From Tetrahymena thermophila SB210 (taxonomy: Eukaryota; Ciliophora; Oligohymenophorea; Hymenostomatida; Tetrahymenidae), in the NCBI RefSeq assembly GCF_000189635.1, contig NW_002476258.1:124001-188000 (forward strand): a stretch of 64,000 nucleotides of DNA. Reading direction: 5' to 3'. Positions 53,001-64,000 of this stretch are shown here, piece after piece. Under the pieces are notes generated by a model. That model was not told the DNA's origin. It did no database searches and saw only the letters and a list, made by a program, of their open reading frames with translations. A program made the translations under genes and the position numbers. Within the stretch, counting starts at the first letter, position 1; every line of letters starts with the position of its first letter.

Positions 53001-55700
53001 CTTCTAAAGATTAGTGCACACCAAAATAAGCGTGGAACTATTTTCTTAATATTTAATGATCTCACACAGATTCAAGCCATCAATTTAAATATTATACAAA
53101 ATTTTTGTTATGTTCAAGCAATTTTTAATTGTGATTAAACCTTGATTTAAGAATATTTAGATGAAATTTCCATTAACATTGTTAAAATAAATTTTGAATT
53201 CATTTTCTTCTTCAAAACTTTAGTCTTTACTGCTATTTTACGATTGCTAATTACCTAAATCCATATCTCCTATATAGAAAACTTTAATTTATTTGTTGCT
53301 AGAAGCTACTAAATATTGTTGCTTGAAAAGCATCAGGTTTTTGATATCTTTATTATATTCGAAATACCTTTCTCCTATTTTATAGAATCCATCCTATCTC
53401 ACCATAATAATAGAGTACACAATCTAGTATTTATCTATAGCCCCTTCTTAAATAGTTGAAGCCACTGAAGCCGTGACTAACAAGTTCCCTTATGCTATCA
53501 TATTTTGCTAAACACTAGAAAACTGTAAATTAAAAACAGCTTTTCCATGATATAAATTCCATGCAATTAAGTTATATTGGGAAAGAGAGTAATACAAATT
53601 AATGTTATAGCTCGAAGTTGCTACATTTTATATTTATTCAAAATTTTAAGAATAAATCTTGCTACTCGCTACATCTCCCAACAGCTATTAAAGTTAAAAC
53701 TATTAATTAGGTTGTTCCCCGTCAGTAAATTATTTTATGTTAGTGCCATATGTATAAAAGTATTTCGAAGATATAAAAATCTTATTATCTATTTATTTAA
53801 TTAATTAATTAAAATAATATCATTAGTAAAATAAGAGTCTAATTTATTTAATTAAATCAGTAAATTAATTAAGGAAATATAATTTGATCTATATTTTATT
53901 TTAATTAGCAATTTTAAAGGTATATTTTATAAAAGTTTTTTTTATAAAAATTATATAATATGCTTTTCATTAGTTTTGGTGTGATAATTTATGAATATTT
54001 ATAAAAATAAAAAATTTAGAAATAATTAGATATTTATTTAATTTTTAATTCTTTTATTTGTTTCTTGAGCAATAAACAAACTATAATTAATTTTTTGGAT
54101 TTTATTGTAAAATGTAAAAAATATTACCTAAAACCAAAGGGTTCTTACAAATTAGCTTTATTTAGCCTGTGTCATTAGATATGATTGAAAATATTGTTAC
54201 AGAATTAAATATCTTTGAATATGCTAATAAAAATTCGCTTAATTCGTTTTTAAGATAGAATAATTAATTGGAATACTTGCAGTTTTACAAGTCGATACAT
54301 TAAGAAATCTCTTGAATACAATAAAACGAATTATCAGTCTTATTCAAAAACCAAATTTAAATGAATGTATCAAGCTTAAAAAAAACAAGATTTTTATTTT
54401 CTAAGTAGATGAAATCAAAATAAGTATAATTTTCATATTTATTTAGATTGAAACTTGAAAATTATTTTTCAAACTAAAACTAGCCAATCTTATTCAAAGA
54501 TATAATATTTAAAGTAGAGTTTTTGAGATACCATAAACTTTTATTATATTTTTTAGCTGACATTACAAATTAATCTACTCGATCGGCTTCTATAATTATG
54601 CCAGAATTATCTGAAAAGCTCCATTCAAATAAATTCTATTTGTATGTTAGTCCATAAACTTTATCACCAATACTATAGAGCATTTGTATAGCAGCAGTAT
54701 CATTACAGTTCAAGATAATTTCGTCAATAATATATGATTAACTTGTAATTCCATCGTCATTAGACATTTTGGTTTCATCGCTATCAAAAATATCTGATAT
54801 CAAATAATTGGCTTGACACGAAGAAGCATCTTTAAACATAATACTATTTAAACCAAAACTAGCATCTTTGACAAAAAAATTAACCTAGTTAAGACTATAT
54901 CCAACAATATTTTCTATCTTTAATATTAAAAGATAAAGTTGAAAAAATTATTTTGAAATAAATACAAAATATACATACATATCCTTGCTAAACATTCCAA
55001 ACCAGGATGCGATAGTTTGTCCAACCAATCAAAAAGCTTTCATTTAAAAATTTTATTCCTAAAAAAAATTCATTTTGAGTTTATGTTGAGTTTTCATCAT
55101 CTGAGTTTGGATCATTATCTTTTCTTTAATATGACTATTACTATAAATTATTTTCTTCTCCGTAAACTTGGTTGCTCTTGAAGGAGTTCAATAATATTTT
55201 ATTCTCCATATCCCATAAAATTACTGACTTTTAATCAAAAGAAGCTAGATATTTATCATTATATGTAGCTAATCCGCTTATTTCGCTTTGATAAAAAGAC
55301 TATCCTAATAAAAATTATTAAGGGCATTGTAGGATTTCAGAGCAAGTCATATTAGAGTCGTCTTCAAACTGTGTATGAGGGCAAACCATAGTGCATTCCA
55401 AGCTACTTGGTATAAAATACATAAATTAAGGACAAACACAGTGGTTTCTATCAAGATTAGGAATCAAATCTCCATAACACTTCTTACATTAATTCTAATT
55501 TTAATCCAAATAATACTAACAATGTTCTACTAATGAATGAACTAACTACGAAAAAACCACTTTATAAAATAAATTAAAAAAGAAAGATATAAATAAAATA
55601 AATATTTTAATTTTAAAGTTTACTTAAAAATAAAATAATTACCAATTATTAAAATAATTCTTTTTAAGAGGTAAAATTATTTATTGTTGTTTATAGTCAT
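44004..55700 (-). CDS. Giant Cys-rich multi-pass membrane protein 2 (3307 aa)
   Basis: Eleven exons: 55643-55700, 54979-55559, 54128-54917, 51790-53788, 49296-51505, 47699-49243, 47423-47537, 47269-47365, 47068-47199, 46012-46461, 44004-45950; 9924 bp, TGA stop. Exons 1 and 2 join to give a signal peptide (KRIILIIVVFSQLVHS) followed by a Cys-rich head (CKKCYGDLIPN, CTMVCPH). Beta-propeller-like repeats follow, some reading like WD repeats (NYRILVWNVQQGY, NLIAWNLYHGKAV). Next come a parallel beta-helix section (YAFGGGIFLDQSDLFID, NIGGAIFNQN), Cys-rich GPLCESCDIYGKVWGESYM, a multi-pass core (QPNIISSLLETVFCREIG, PGLILW, YKQKFYYWEF) and an Asn/Gln-rich tail with a final acidic SSSDEED/SSSEEE patch. 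It has the same domain order as the neighbouring paralogue, but its membrane core is split by extra introns. The function is unknown; a surface receptor or adhesin is an inference. Confidence 0.9.
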
Positions 55701-57610
55701 CAAATATCTTAATAAATATATATTAATCAATAAATTCTTTGTTATTTATTTTGTCAAAATATTTAATCACTTTATTAAATTAATTATACTTTTTCAAGCT
55801 CCTCAAACAAACGAACATAAACATATTTATTATTCAAGAAAAGCAAGCAAGCAAAAAAACAAAAATATATACAAACCAATAATCTACTCGTCCTCGAAAA
55901 TTTATATTAAAAATTTACATAGGTTTTACATTTTAACTATGTGTATATATTTTAAGAAAATTTTTGGTTTATGTATTCATTTAATTGATCATTTTTTATG
56001 GTAAAAAATAAATAAATTCAAGTTTAACCAATAAACAACTAACAAGTCAAATTATTTTTTATAATTCTTTCTATTTTATTAATAACAATCATTTTTTATG
56101 ATCAAATTCTAAAAATTTAAATAAATACATTTATTTTTTTTATTTTTGTTCAAAGTTACATTGGTTTTATTTACAATTTAACCTTGACTATATTTTAAGA
56201 AAAATGTTTGTATATAGATTTATTTAGCTCATTATTTATCGGAATTAATTAATTTATTAATTTTAGTTCAATCTATAACAAACTAACTAATCAAATAATT
56301 TTATATAATTCAAATAGTCATTTTTATTATCATCTTTCTATGTTATTAGATGCTAAAAATTTTAGGTTTGCACATTTTTAAGAAAAGAGTTCATTTATAT
56401 ATACATTTAAAAGTAAATTTATATACACAATTAATATTTAATTTTGAATGATTAATACTAAAATAAATTTAACCAATAACAAACTAAATAATCAAAATAT
56501 TTTAGTTTTATATTATTAAAAGCAATTATTTTTAGTTTGACCAACTTCTAATACTTTAATATATTTATTTGTAAAATTTTATATTTTAGTTAGAGACTCT
56601 TTAAAAATTTATCATAATTATTCTAAACTACCATAGAATTAGTAATCAATAGCTATTTAAATCTATTGTTTTTCATTATTGTGCTATTATAATACATATT
56701 ATTAAATTTAGGGGATATATTTTTATCATATAAAAATTGATTAACAAAAAATTATTTTTATATTTTTATTTAAAATATAATGCTAACACAGCTATGATTA
56801 TCAATTATGATATTGTTAAGGATAAATAAGAAGACAAAGTAAATAACATTTGTGATGAAAAGCTTTTTAATTTAATTAAATTTTGATATTTTTCGATATT
56901 TTCAATTATCAAATACAAGCACATAACTCGATTCATAGAAAATATATTGAAATAAATAATTTAAGAATTCAAATAAATTGAAAGAGTTTTTTTAAAGTAT
57001 TACTTACGTAAGATAGCTTGTCTATACAAAAATTAGAATATTTTAAAATCAATCATACATAATAATCTTCAAAACACAATTTTGAAAACAAATTTTAATA
57101 TAATTTTATTAGATTCATCTTATTTTTTTGTTAAAGAAAGTATATATATCTTCATTTAAATATAATTGAAATCTAAAAATTTAATCCTCTAGATGTATAA
57201 AACAAAAACTTTACTTGTAAACTTAAACCATCTTAGTATATTAATATTGAAAAAATATTTGTAAATCAATTATTAAAATATAATAGTGAATTTATGTATG
57301 AACAAAATCAATAAAAAAAATAAAATGTTTATAGATGCATATTTAAATGAATGATTAATTACTTTTCAAATGAAATTGTTTACAAATTGCCAAAAATAAA
57401 TTTAAGATAAATTAGAATTTAGAGAAATAGTATTTTTCTTAATAACTTTTTTAATTTTGTTTATATGTATTTAATTTATTTTTATTATTTATTTAATTTG
57501 TTTTTATTATTTATTTAATTTATTTTTGTTATTTATTTAATTATCTTTTTATTTAAACATTATTTTATTTTGGATATTTTTTAAATTTATTGTTTTAATT
57601 ATTTCTATCT
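55701..57610. other. Spacer upstream of giant gene 2
   Basis: About 1.9 kb of very AT-rich sequence with no supportable gene. It should hold the promoter of giant gene 2. Short direct repeats of AT-rich words are frequent, but none forms a defined element apart from the repeat at 57471-57543. Confidence 0.5.
57471..57543. repeat. 22-bp AT tandem repeat, about three copies
   Basis: A unit of the form TTTTTATTATTTATTTAATT plus two bases is repeated about three times with one or two changes per copy (for example TTATT becomes TTGTT). Confidence 0.7.
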
Positions 57611-57945
57611 ATTTTTTGTATAGGCAAGAGCAATTCTAGAGCGCAGAGAGTCTCAGATAATCTAAATGTGTTAATAATATTGGCAAAAAAGAATCTTAAT
57701 TAGTTTGGGAAAAGATAAGTGTTTTGATATTACCAAGAGATCAAAGATCTCTATGACTTTTAAAAAATATCCTCAACAATCAATATTTTTGGAGTGAATG
57801 GAGATACATAAAATGTACTAATTTAGTTTTACAAGTGATGGTTTTGATCTCTCGAAGAGAACATAAGTATTAAATACATTTTATTATCTGGAATTTAAAA
57901 AACTTTTAATCGTTGTTGAGGAATTTCCTTTATCAGCCATTTTAA
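57611..57945. other. Higher-complexity island with interlocking inverted repeats
   Basis: Within a long AT-rich spacer these 335 bp are visibly richer in G and C (for example GGCAAGAGCAATTCTAGAGC). Three perfect 10-bp inverted pairs are present: AGAGATCAAA (57736-57745) with TTTGATCTCT (57843-57852), TCCTCAACAA (57770-57779) with TTGTTGAGGA (57913-57922), and ATAAAATGTA (57808-57817) with TACATTTTAT (57875-57884). The third nests inside the second, while the first crosses it, so all three could not form a simple stem. A plus-strand frame is open from 57620 for about 55 codons after a splice-acceptor-like TTTTTTGTATAG, but no protein family is recognisable. It may be a structured RNA gene, a decayed foldback element or an exon remnant. 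Confidence 0.4.
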
Positions 57946-58323
57946 CTAATTGTTCTTTTTTTAAGTGATTTTTCTTTTATTTAATTAATCTATTTATTAT
58001 ATTTATTTCAAATAAATTTGCTTTGCATACATATATACATTCAAAGAGTAAAAAGTAAAATATCTTTCAAAATAAATTAAAAAGAAAAAAATTAAAAATA
58101 AATAATTCAAATAGGTAAAAACATAATAATTTGAATTTTTTAATGATAAAATTTGAACAAATATATTGCATTGCATATTATATTTAATTATTTTTTAAGA
58201 AAATTATGATTATATTTTGATGATTCGCTATATTAATTTTAATAGTTTATTAACACCTCAATTTTAATATATAAAAATATAAAAACATGAATAATTATGA
58301 TTAAATACAAATAAATTAGAATT
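57946..58323. other. 3' flank of the cyclic-nucleotide-binding gene
   Basis: About 380 bp of AT-rich spacer with no distinct feature. Confidence 0.5.
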
Positions 58324-60742
58324 TCATTTTATTTAATCTTACTCTGTTATTTGAATAAATTTTGAAGATATTTTATTTTACAAATCCTTTTAACTTTTGT
58401 AGATTGGAGGCAGATGTACCTGCTGTTTGCTTTTATTTTAAAAACTGTAAATGGAACTGCGCTTAGGAGATTATTAATATTCAATAATAGATGCACGATT
58501 ACTAGGAGTTACATTCATAAATGACTGTCTGTTTGAAGCTATTGATGAGCGAGTAGACACTTTTTTGCCAATTTTAGAAATTTGAATAAAAACAGATTAC
58601 TAATTTAAATCATTAACAAGCTATTTCGCTGCTTGCTAGTAAGACAAGCTGAGATTCTATTATATAAGTTAATTAATTAATAAAGATTCAAAAAAAATAA
58701 ATTTACTTTAATATTTTCTTCGTATTTACTTTCTTCGTCAATTTAGCACATTTGCTGCATAATTTCAAAATAGAGGTTATTGTCTTATATTTAAATATCG
58801 CTCAAATTGAATGGAATATATTTGCTATTATATCTAGGAATTGAAGTCCTCAAGTTTTTCATAAACCCTCTCCTATGCTCCTTTTCTATATTTATGTTTT
58901 AAATCATTTTATTTCTAAATTCTTGCCAATGTTTTCTTTCCCAATATATTTATCTGATATCAGCATCACTTGGATACCTCTTTAAAGACTCCTTATACAT
59001 TTCATAATTTTCCTTAGGTATAATCTTGTTTAGGTCAAACACAGTAATATAAATAACCTCACAAGGAGTTGAGCTAATTGCACTATATTCTTAAACCTCT
59101 TAATAAAAGACAGAATACTCCCCAAAGACATCACCATCATCTAAAAGTTAAAAATAACAATTTTTAAAATGTTTTTGACTGTTTTTATATATAAATGAAT
59201 AAAACTATCTTAAAAATTAATTACTAAATTCGTCTATTTCTATGAAATCTTATTTGTAATAGTAATCTTCACTATTTTCATAGTTTTCGCTCAATTAAAA
59301 ATCAGCAGGTGGGTCTGAAATATCATATGGTACTTTTTACTTGGTCAAAGGATCATATTTAAATGGAATGCACTTTACAGCCTTTACTTGTCCTCTTCTT
59401 ACGAAATAGATAGCAGCAGCATCGTCACCTTATCGCTTTATTTATTTATTTATTTTTGTGAAAAAAACTTAATTAATTTATAAAGTTTACCATAATTATA
59501 GTGTTTGAAGGGTATTTTTTTATTTAACATTTTGTGGTTATTTCTAATAAAATATTTTCTGGTAAAAGTGTAAACAAATTCATATTTTCTAAAAATGACT
59601 AAAGCTTTTGCAAATGCAAAGTCTTTTTTTCTTTAATAAAAGCTTGAAACACATCTTTTTCTAAAATAATCAATTCTGTAGGTTGATTTGCCATGATTGT
59701 CGCAGTTCTTTTAGAATTAGTAATCAGTGCTATTTCACCAAAGGCTGCTCCTCTTACAAGTCTATTTTTTTCTTTCTAAAAGAATAAAAAAACCAAGATT
59801 TAAAAAAACAATCATTTTAAATTAAAAATAATTAACAACTATAAAATAATTTAGTTTATTTAATAAATCCTACTTGTAAATTGCTATCATTAAATGGAAT
59901 TTCTAAGTTAATTAAAAATAAACTTAAAGAATTATTTATTATTTTAGGGTCATTAAATTATTAATATTTTTTACTGGATTTTTTAGAATTGTTAAGCACA
60001 ATTATAAAATGAAAAAAAAAAATTAAAAAAGCTATTTACCAATTGCATAAAATTTTTATATTCAGTTGGTTCATCTATGTAAATAGTCACTCCACCGCTC
60101 AATATGATATAAAAAGCATCTCCAATATCTCCCTAAATTTTATTTTATTAGTTATTTACTTATTTACTATTTAGTTTAGCATTTAATTATAAATTGCTTA
60201 TTTCATCATATTGGTAGAAATTAAATTGTTTAAGAAATTTTTACTTATTTAAAGACATATTATCTTGTGTCTAAAGATTTTATATACAAGTATCTGCAAA
60301 TATCTTTAAACTCTTAAGAATGCTTGTATTTCGAAAGAAATTGTATACCCTAGTATTCATTTATTAAAAATATATTTAAATGATTTGTTATGTATGCTTG
60401 GTTTTGATTATAAATTTGCTAATAATTATTTTATTACACTAACTTATTTAGCTATTTCCTAAATATTTTAATCTGTCCTTTCTTCTGGCGGAACAGTCAA
60501 CAATTTCCTTAGCTCTTCTATCTAAAATTATTCTTCGCTCTTAACTTCATTTTCTTAGGTGCTAGTTTTTTGTTTATTTTTCTCCTCTACAATATGACAA
60601 AAAATAAATATTTTACTTAAATAATTAAATATGCAATAAAGCCAATTATAAAAATCAAAGTGCAACTATTGTTTATAATTGCTATTATAAAATTATTTTA
60701 TTGCTTTTGCTTACTTTGATATTAGCTCGCTTTATTTGCCAT
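58324..60742 (-). CDS. Protein with two cyclic-nucleotide-binding domains (543 aa)
   Basis: Eight exons: 60715-60742, 60444-60586, 60245-60349, 60040-60132, 59491-59775, 59225-59435, 58707-59140, 58324-58656; 1632 bp, TGA stop. After an acidic N-terminus of about 55 residues, the first cNMP domain contains KSLDTRQYVFKQGDIGDAF, YIILSGGVTIYI and the phosphate-binding cassette FGEIALITNSKRTATI with its key Glu and Arg. A second domain follows directly: FLENMNLFTLLPENI, IIMRQGDDAAAIYFVRRGQV, then after a loop DGDVFGEYSVFYQEVQEYSA. In this second cassette the Glu is present but the Arg is not where expected, so it may bind ligand weakly or not at all. No kinase or channel domain is present. It could be a PKA-regulatory-subunit-like or CNBD scaffold protein; there is no clear dimerisation domain or pseudosubstrate site. 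The C-terminal 110 residues are Ser/Gln-rich. Confidence 0.92.
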
Positions 60743-61889
60743 CTTGAAACTATAAAATCTCCTTATATATTATTAAATAAATCAGTAAATTATTTGGTAC
60801 TTTCAATAATGTAAGGTTTTATGAACTTATATATTTAATTTATTTATTTAATAGGTCTATTAGAATTTCAATTTTTTATTTAATAAAAATTGTTTAAAAA
60901 TGAAAAAATTATTGATAATTTCATATTTGAAAATAGACTTAAATTCATAAAATAATATTATTCTTTAATAGTTAAAAAGTAAAACATAAATTAGAAGTAC
61001 AAAAATGTGTAGAAACTCAACTAAGTCTATAAATTTGACTGAATTAAAATAAATTCATTTCCTAAATACAACAATTTAAAACAAATAATTTATTTTTGAG
61101 ATGAAGAAAATAAATAAAAATTTATATATATTATATAGAATCTATTTAAGTGCTCAAAATTAAATTTTTTCAAATTAATACTTAATTTTTACAAAATTTT
61201 TAATATTTTCAATATTTGGCTAAACTAAACTTTTAAAAATGATTTTTGATAAATTAGACTGAATATTATTTGGTCTTTCACGTGTCCAATAAAAAAATTT
61301 ATAATAATATTTTTAATATGGTCAAAAAGAGTTTTAGTGAATTTAACTTATGAAGAATTTAGTCAAAGTGGCTATCTAAGACTTTTAATATTTCATGTAA
61401 AATCAAGTTTTTTAATAACATATAGTTAAAAAAGAATTTTAGAAAAATATGCCTAACTCAGTATCGTTTGTTTAACAAAAGTTTATAAAATAATAAAAGA
61501 AATGTACTTAATATTTTAGGTTATATTTTAATTACATAAAACTATAATTTTTAATGATTTATTAAATGAAATAAAAGTTAAATTGATATTATTCTTATAA
61601 TAATTATGCATATAGAGTAAAAATTTTAATGTAAATAATTAATATAAACAAAAATCAACGCATAGGAATAATCCTTTTTTCAATTAAAAATAAAATCTGA
61701 AAAATCCAAAAAATTTTATTGAAAATATTTCTTCTGATCAAAAATATTTACTATTTCCTTCATTTTGTTAATTTTTTGAAATAATTTTAGGACTATGATT
61801 TCTATTGTTTCTTACTTATAAGCTAAATATCATTCATATGTAAAATTTCTTTCAAAATTTAATCATTATATTTAAAAATATTGATTCAA
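60743..61889. other. Intergenic spacer
   Basis: A 1.15-kb AT-rich spacer upstream of the cNMP-binding gene and downstream of the gene at the right edge. No further feature was recognised. Confidence 0.55.
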
Positions 61890-64000
61890 TCAATACTTTA
61901 TCTTTTAGAACTAAAAATGAGAATAAGTTTTAGATAATTGCTTAGGTTTAAATCTCTTAATATTTAAATTTTGTTTGCCTTAATTTAGCTAATTTATAGT
62001 GTCTATTTCGTTTGTATAGTAATGAACTTCATTTGATTCTGTAGAAATTGGAGTTGGAGAGGCTACTTAATGGAAAAAGTTATATGAATCATGGTATATT
62101 TCTCCTCTAGCATCACGGAATGTGGGTAATTAGACAATTTTTTAATGGGCCCTCTCATATTTTCTATTAGCAGCCTCGTCTAGGTTATATTTAAATTTGT
62201 TTTTCATTAAAAAGTTTGTCATTTCAATACACCACTCCTTAGAGTTCAAGCGTGATTTAATGTTATATTGATAAAGTAAATTTAAGAAAATGAGTTTCTT
62301 ATCTCTTGTTGTTATCTTTTTATTTTTCAAAATAGTATCTAGCAACATCTTTTTTCTGTGGATTTTAAAGCTCTCTGAATGATAATAGTTATATTCTTCA
62401 GGTGACAGTTTTAAAAAAAATAAATTTTCAATAGATTCCAATCTTTTTTGTTCATCTTCAAGCGACCTTATTTAGTCTTAAAATTATTTAGAGTATATGT
62501 ATTCATTATCTGTTTCTTTGTCGATTTACATGCAAACCATATAATTGTTATCGAATTCAATAGAATTTTTTGTTGCAAGTAGTTAATTTTGAGATTTTTA
62601 ATTGTCCAAATTCTATTAAAATTTATTCAATGAAAGTTTGTTATTCAAGTTTTGCTAATTAATAGGAGATATTATGTCGTTCTTAGAAGTAAAAGGAATG
62701 AATATATCAGAAGTCAATTTTTTATTATTATTTATATCTCTATCACTTGCAATATTTTATTAAGAATTTATATTTTTAGCTAAATCTCTCTCATCTACTA
62801 TATTTACTCTTTACTTTTTATTATTTTTTATTTATTTAAGGCTTGGCAATCTATTATCTGACTTTCTATTATCAGAAGCATCTTCAGAATTGAGTAAAAT
62901 TGTAAGTTTTTTCAAATTTGCTTCTGTTTAATTTTAATGATCTTATTTTTAGTTGTGTTCTTCTTCTATAATTGATTCTTCTTTTTCTTCTTTAATCAAA
63001 TTATTTACTAATTTAGCTTATTACAATTTTGGATTAAAATTTTATTACACAAAGTTCATATATTATTATTTTAGTTTTTTGACATTAGCTGTGTCTTTAT
63101 TATCAGAGACACTTTCATAACTAGAATATTACTAATTTCCATTAGTATCGTTATTGTTTATATTGATGAACTAAAATTTGGATTAGCCTGAACTCTGTTA
63201 TGGAGATGTTGCAGCTGCTGTGAGCTTTGATGGAGTATTTTAATAGGATTGAGTCGGTGTTATTTATTACATTTAACCTGGAACTTGATATCTTTCTTAA
63301 GGACTTAAAATTTATGTTTAGCTTGGATTCAAATTACCAAAGGAGAATGAATTGCTACCTATATTATTATTTATAGGGGAATTGACTGTTCCTTTAGAAA
63401 TATTTTCATATCGTACTTGGTTTAAAGAATTTAAAGGAGCTTCTTTGAAGTTTGGAACAGTTTCTTTGACTAAATCAGAAGATGAAAGCTTAGAGTTGTG
63501 AGAAGCATGAGAGGCTTTCCTAAAACTTTACTCTTGAGAAAGCTGTTCCTATTCAATTTTGAGGGGGTTTTAAAATCTGGGCTCTGTTATTTTGAGGTCA
63601 TTAACGAAAAATCTCAAATGCTTGACATGTGTTTGAGGTTACTTTGATTTAAAAATACCAATCCTTTCAAAATTTAAGTCTTTTATTCTTTCCCTATTCC
63701 TGGTAACAAAGAATTTTTCAGCATTTAAATCATTATTAGAGAAATACTTATATCTATTTTCGTTGAAAAAAGAGAGAAGTTCTTTTCTTTAATCAGAATT
63801 AGTCTTCTCTCTTACTTAATTTTATATAGTTTGTTGATTTTAAAAGCGTTAGTTCATTTGATATTTCATTATAACTACAGGATTGCTCAAAATAGGCTCA
63901 TTTACTCTCTTTTTTTACTTAAACATAGCTGGACTTACAGTATTTGCATTCCTCATCACATAATTTTAAGACTAAATGGAATTTTAAGAGACTATTTAAG
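61890..64000 (-). CDS. Asn/Ser/Gln-rich protein, unknown function (5' end outside window)
   Basis: One uninterrupted frame of about 700 codons from the right edge to the TGA at 61890-61892; the start lies beyond the window. Most of the visible protein is low-complexity and polar (runs such as NSPINNNIGSNSFSFGNLNP and SSYESVSDNKDTANVKKL). Towards the C-terminus there is a more ordered, charged region (KRLESIENLFFLKLSPEEY, RKKMLLDTILKNKKITTRD, NSKEWCIEMTNFLMKNKF) that may fold as helices. I see no recognisable domain, signal peptide or membrane segment. The absence of introns over 2.1 kb contrasts with its neighbours. It is clearly coding: synonymous use of TAA/TAG/CAA is as in the other genes and no TGA interrupts it. 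Confidence 0.88.

Noticed and set aside
55684-56004. 106-codon plus-strand ORF in the spacer
   Set aside because: It overlaps the minus-strand signal-peptide exon of giant gene 2, is low-complexity Lys/Ile/Tyr-rich sequence and has no recognisable motif.
57611-57700. tRNA-like or snoRNA-like gene in the GC-richer island
   Set aside because: No cloverleaf, A/B box pair or C/D box arrangement could be fitted by eye; it is kept only as an unexplained structured island.
1-64000. Reading under the standard genetic code as a non-coding or bacterial AT-rich region
   Set aside because: Under the standard code every gene is full of stops, but with TAA/TAG as Gln several genes of up to 3521 residues open with family motifs intact and consistent exon phases.

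Overview
The window looks like a nuclear chromosome segment from a Tetrahymena-type ciliate. It is about 80% A+T and contains no recognisable bacterial feature. Genes read through only if TAA and TAG mean glutamine and TGA is the single stop. Introns are short to medium, AT-rich and GT...AG, and the gene families (giant cysteine-rich membrane proteins, LRR proteins built from GDEGAS-type repeats, VWA proteins) are typical of ciliates. All calls below use that code. Each spliced model was checked by exon phase, and for every gene with a full model the summed exon length is a multiple of three.

Layout. (1) 0.4-4.6 kb, plus strand: the 3' part of a leucine-rich-repeat gene whose repeats are ten separate exons, each exactly 90 bp and phase 2/2, followed by a terminal exon with a stop. 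(2) 5.0-19.7 kb: a 5.6-kb direct segmental duplication (copy A 4999-10645, copy B about 13079-19730). Each copy carries an intact 277-codon cysteine-rich gene and a decayed VWA-protein gene. Between the copies lies a frameshifted long-chain acyl-CoA synthetase pseudogene. (3) 20.9-64 kb: six consecutive intact genes, all on the minus strand: a chitin synthase (1325 aa), a mitochondrial ALDH12-type delta-1-pyrroline-5-carboxylate dehydrogenase (539 aa), two giant tandem paralogues (3521 and 3307 aa), a protein with two cyclic-nucleotide-binding domains (543 aa), and the 3' part of an Asn/Ser/Gln-rich protein that runs off the right edge.

Function. The genes do not form one pathway. The two giant proteins share a signal peptide, a Cys-rich head, long beta-propeller-like repeats, a parallel beta-helix (GGAIF/GGALY) section, a Cys-rich GPLCESC module, a multi-pass membrane core and a 500-600 residue polar cytoplasmic tail. 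They look like very large surface receptors or adhesins of unknown function. Chitin synthase makes extracellular polysaccharide at the membrane, and P5CDH works in mitochondrial proline catabolism. The left 20 kb is a dynamic region of duplication, pseudogenes and exon amplification; the right 44 kb is ordinary gene-bearing ciliate chromosome with AT-rich spacers of about 1-2.6 kb.
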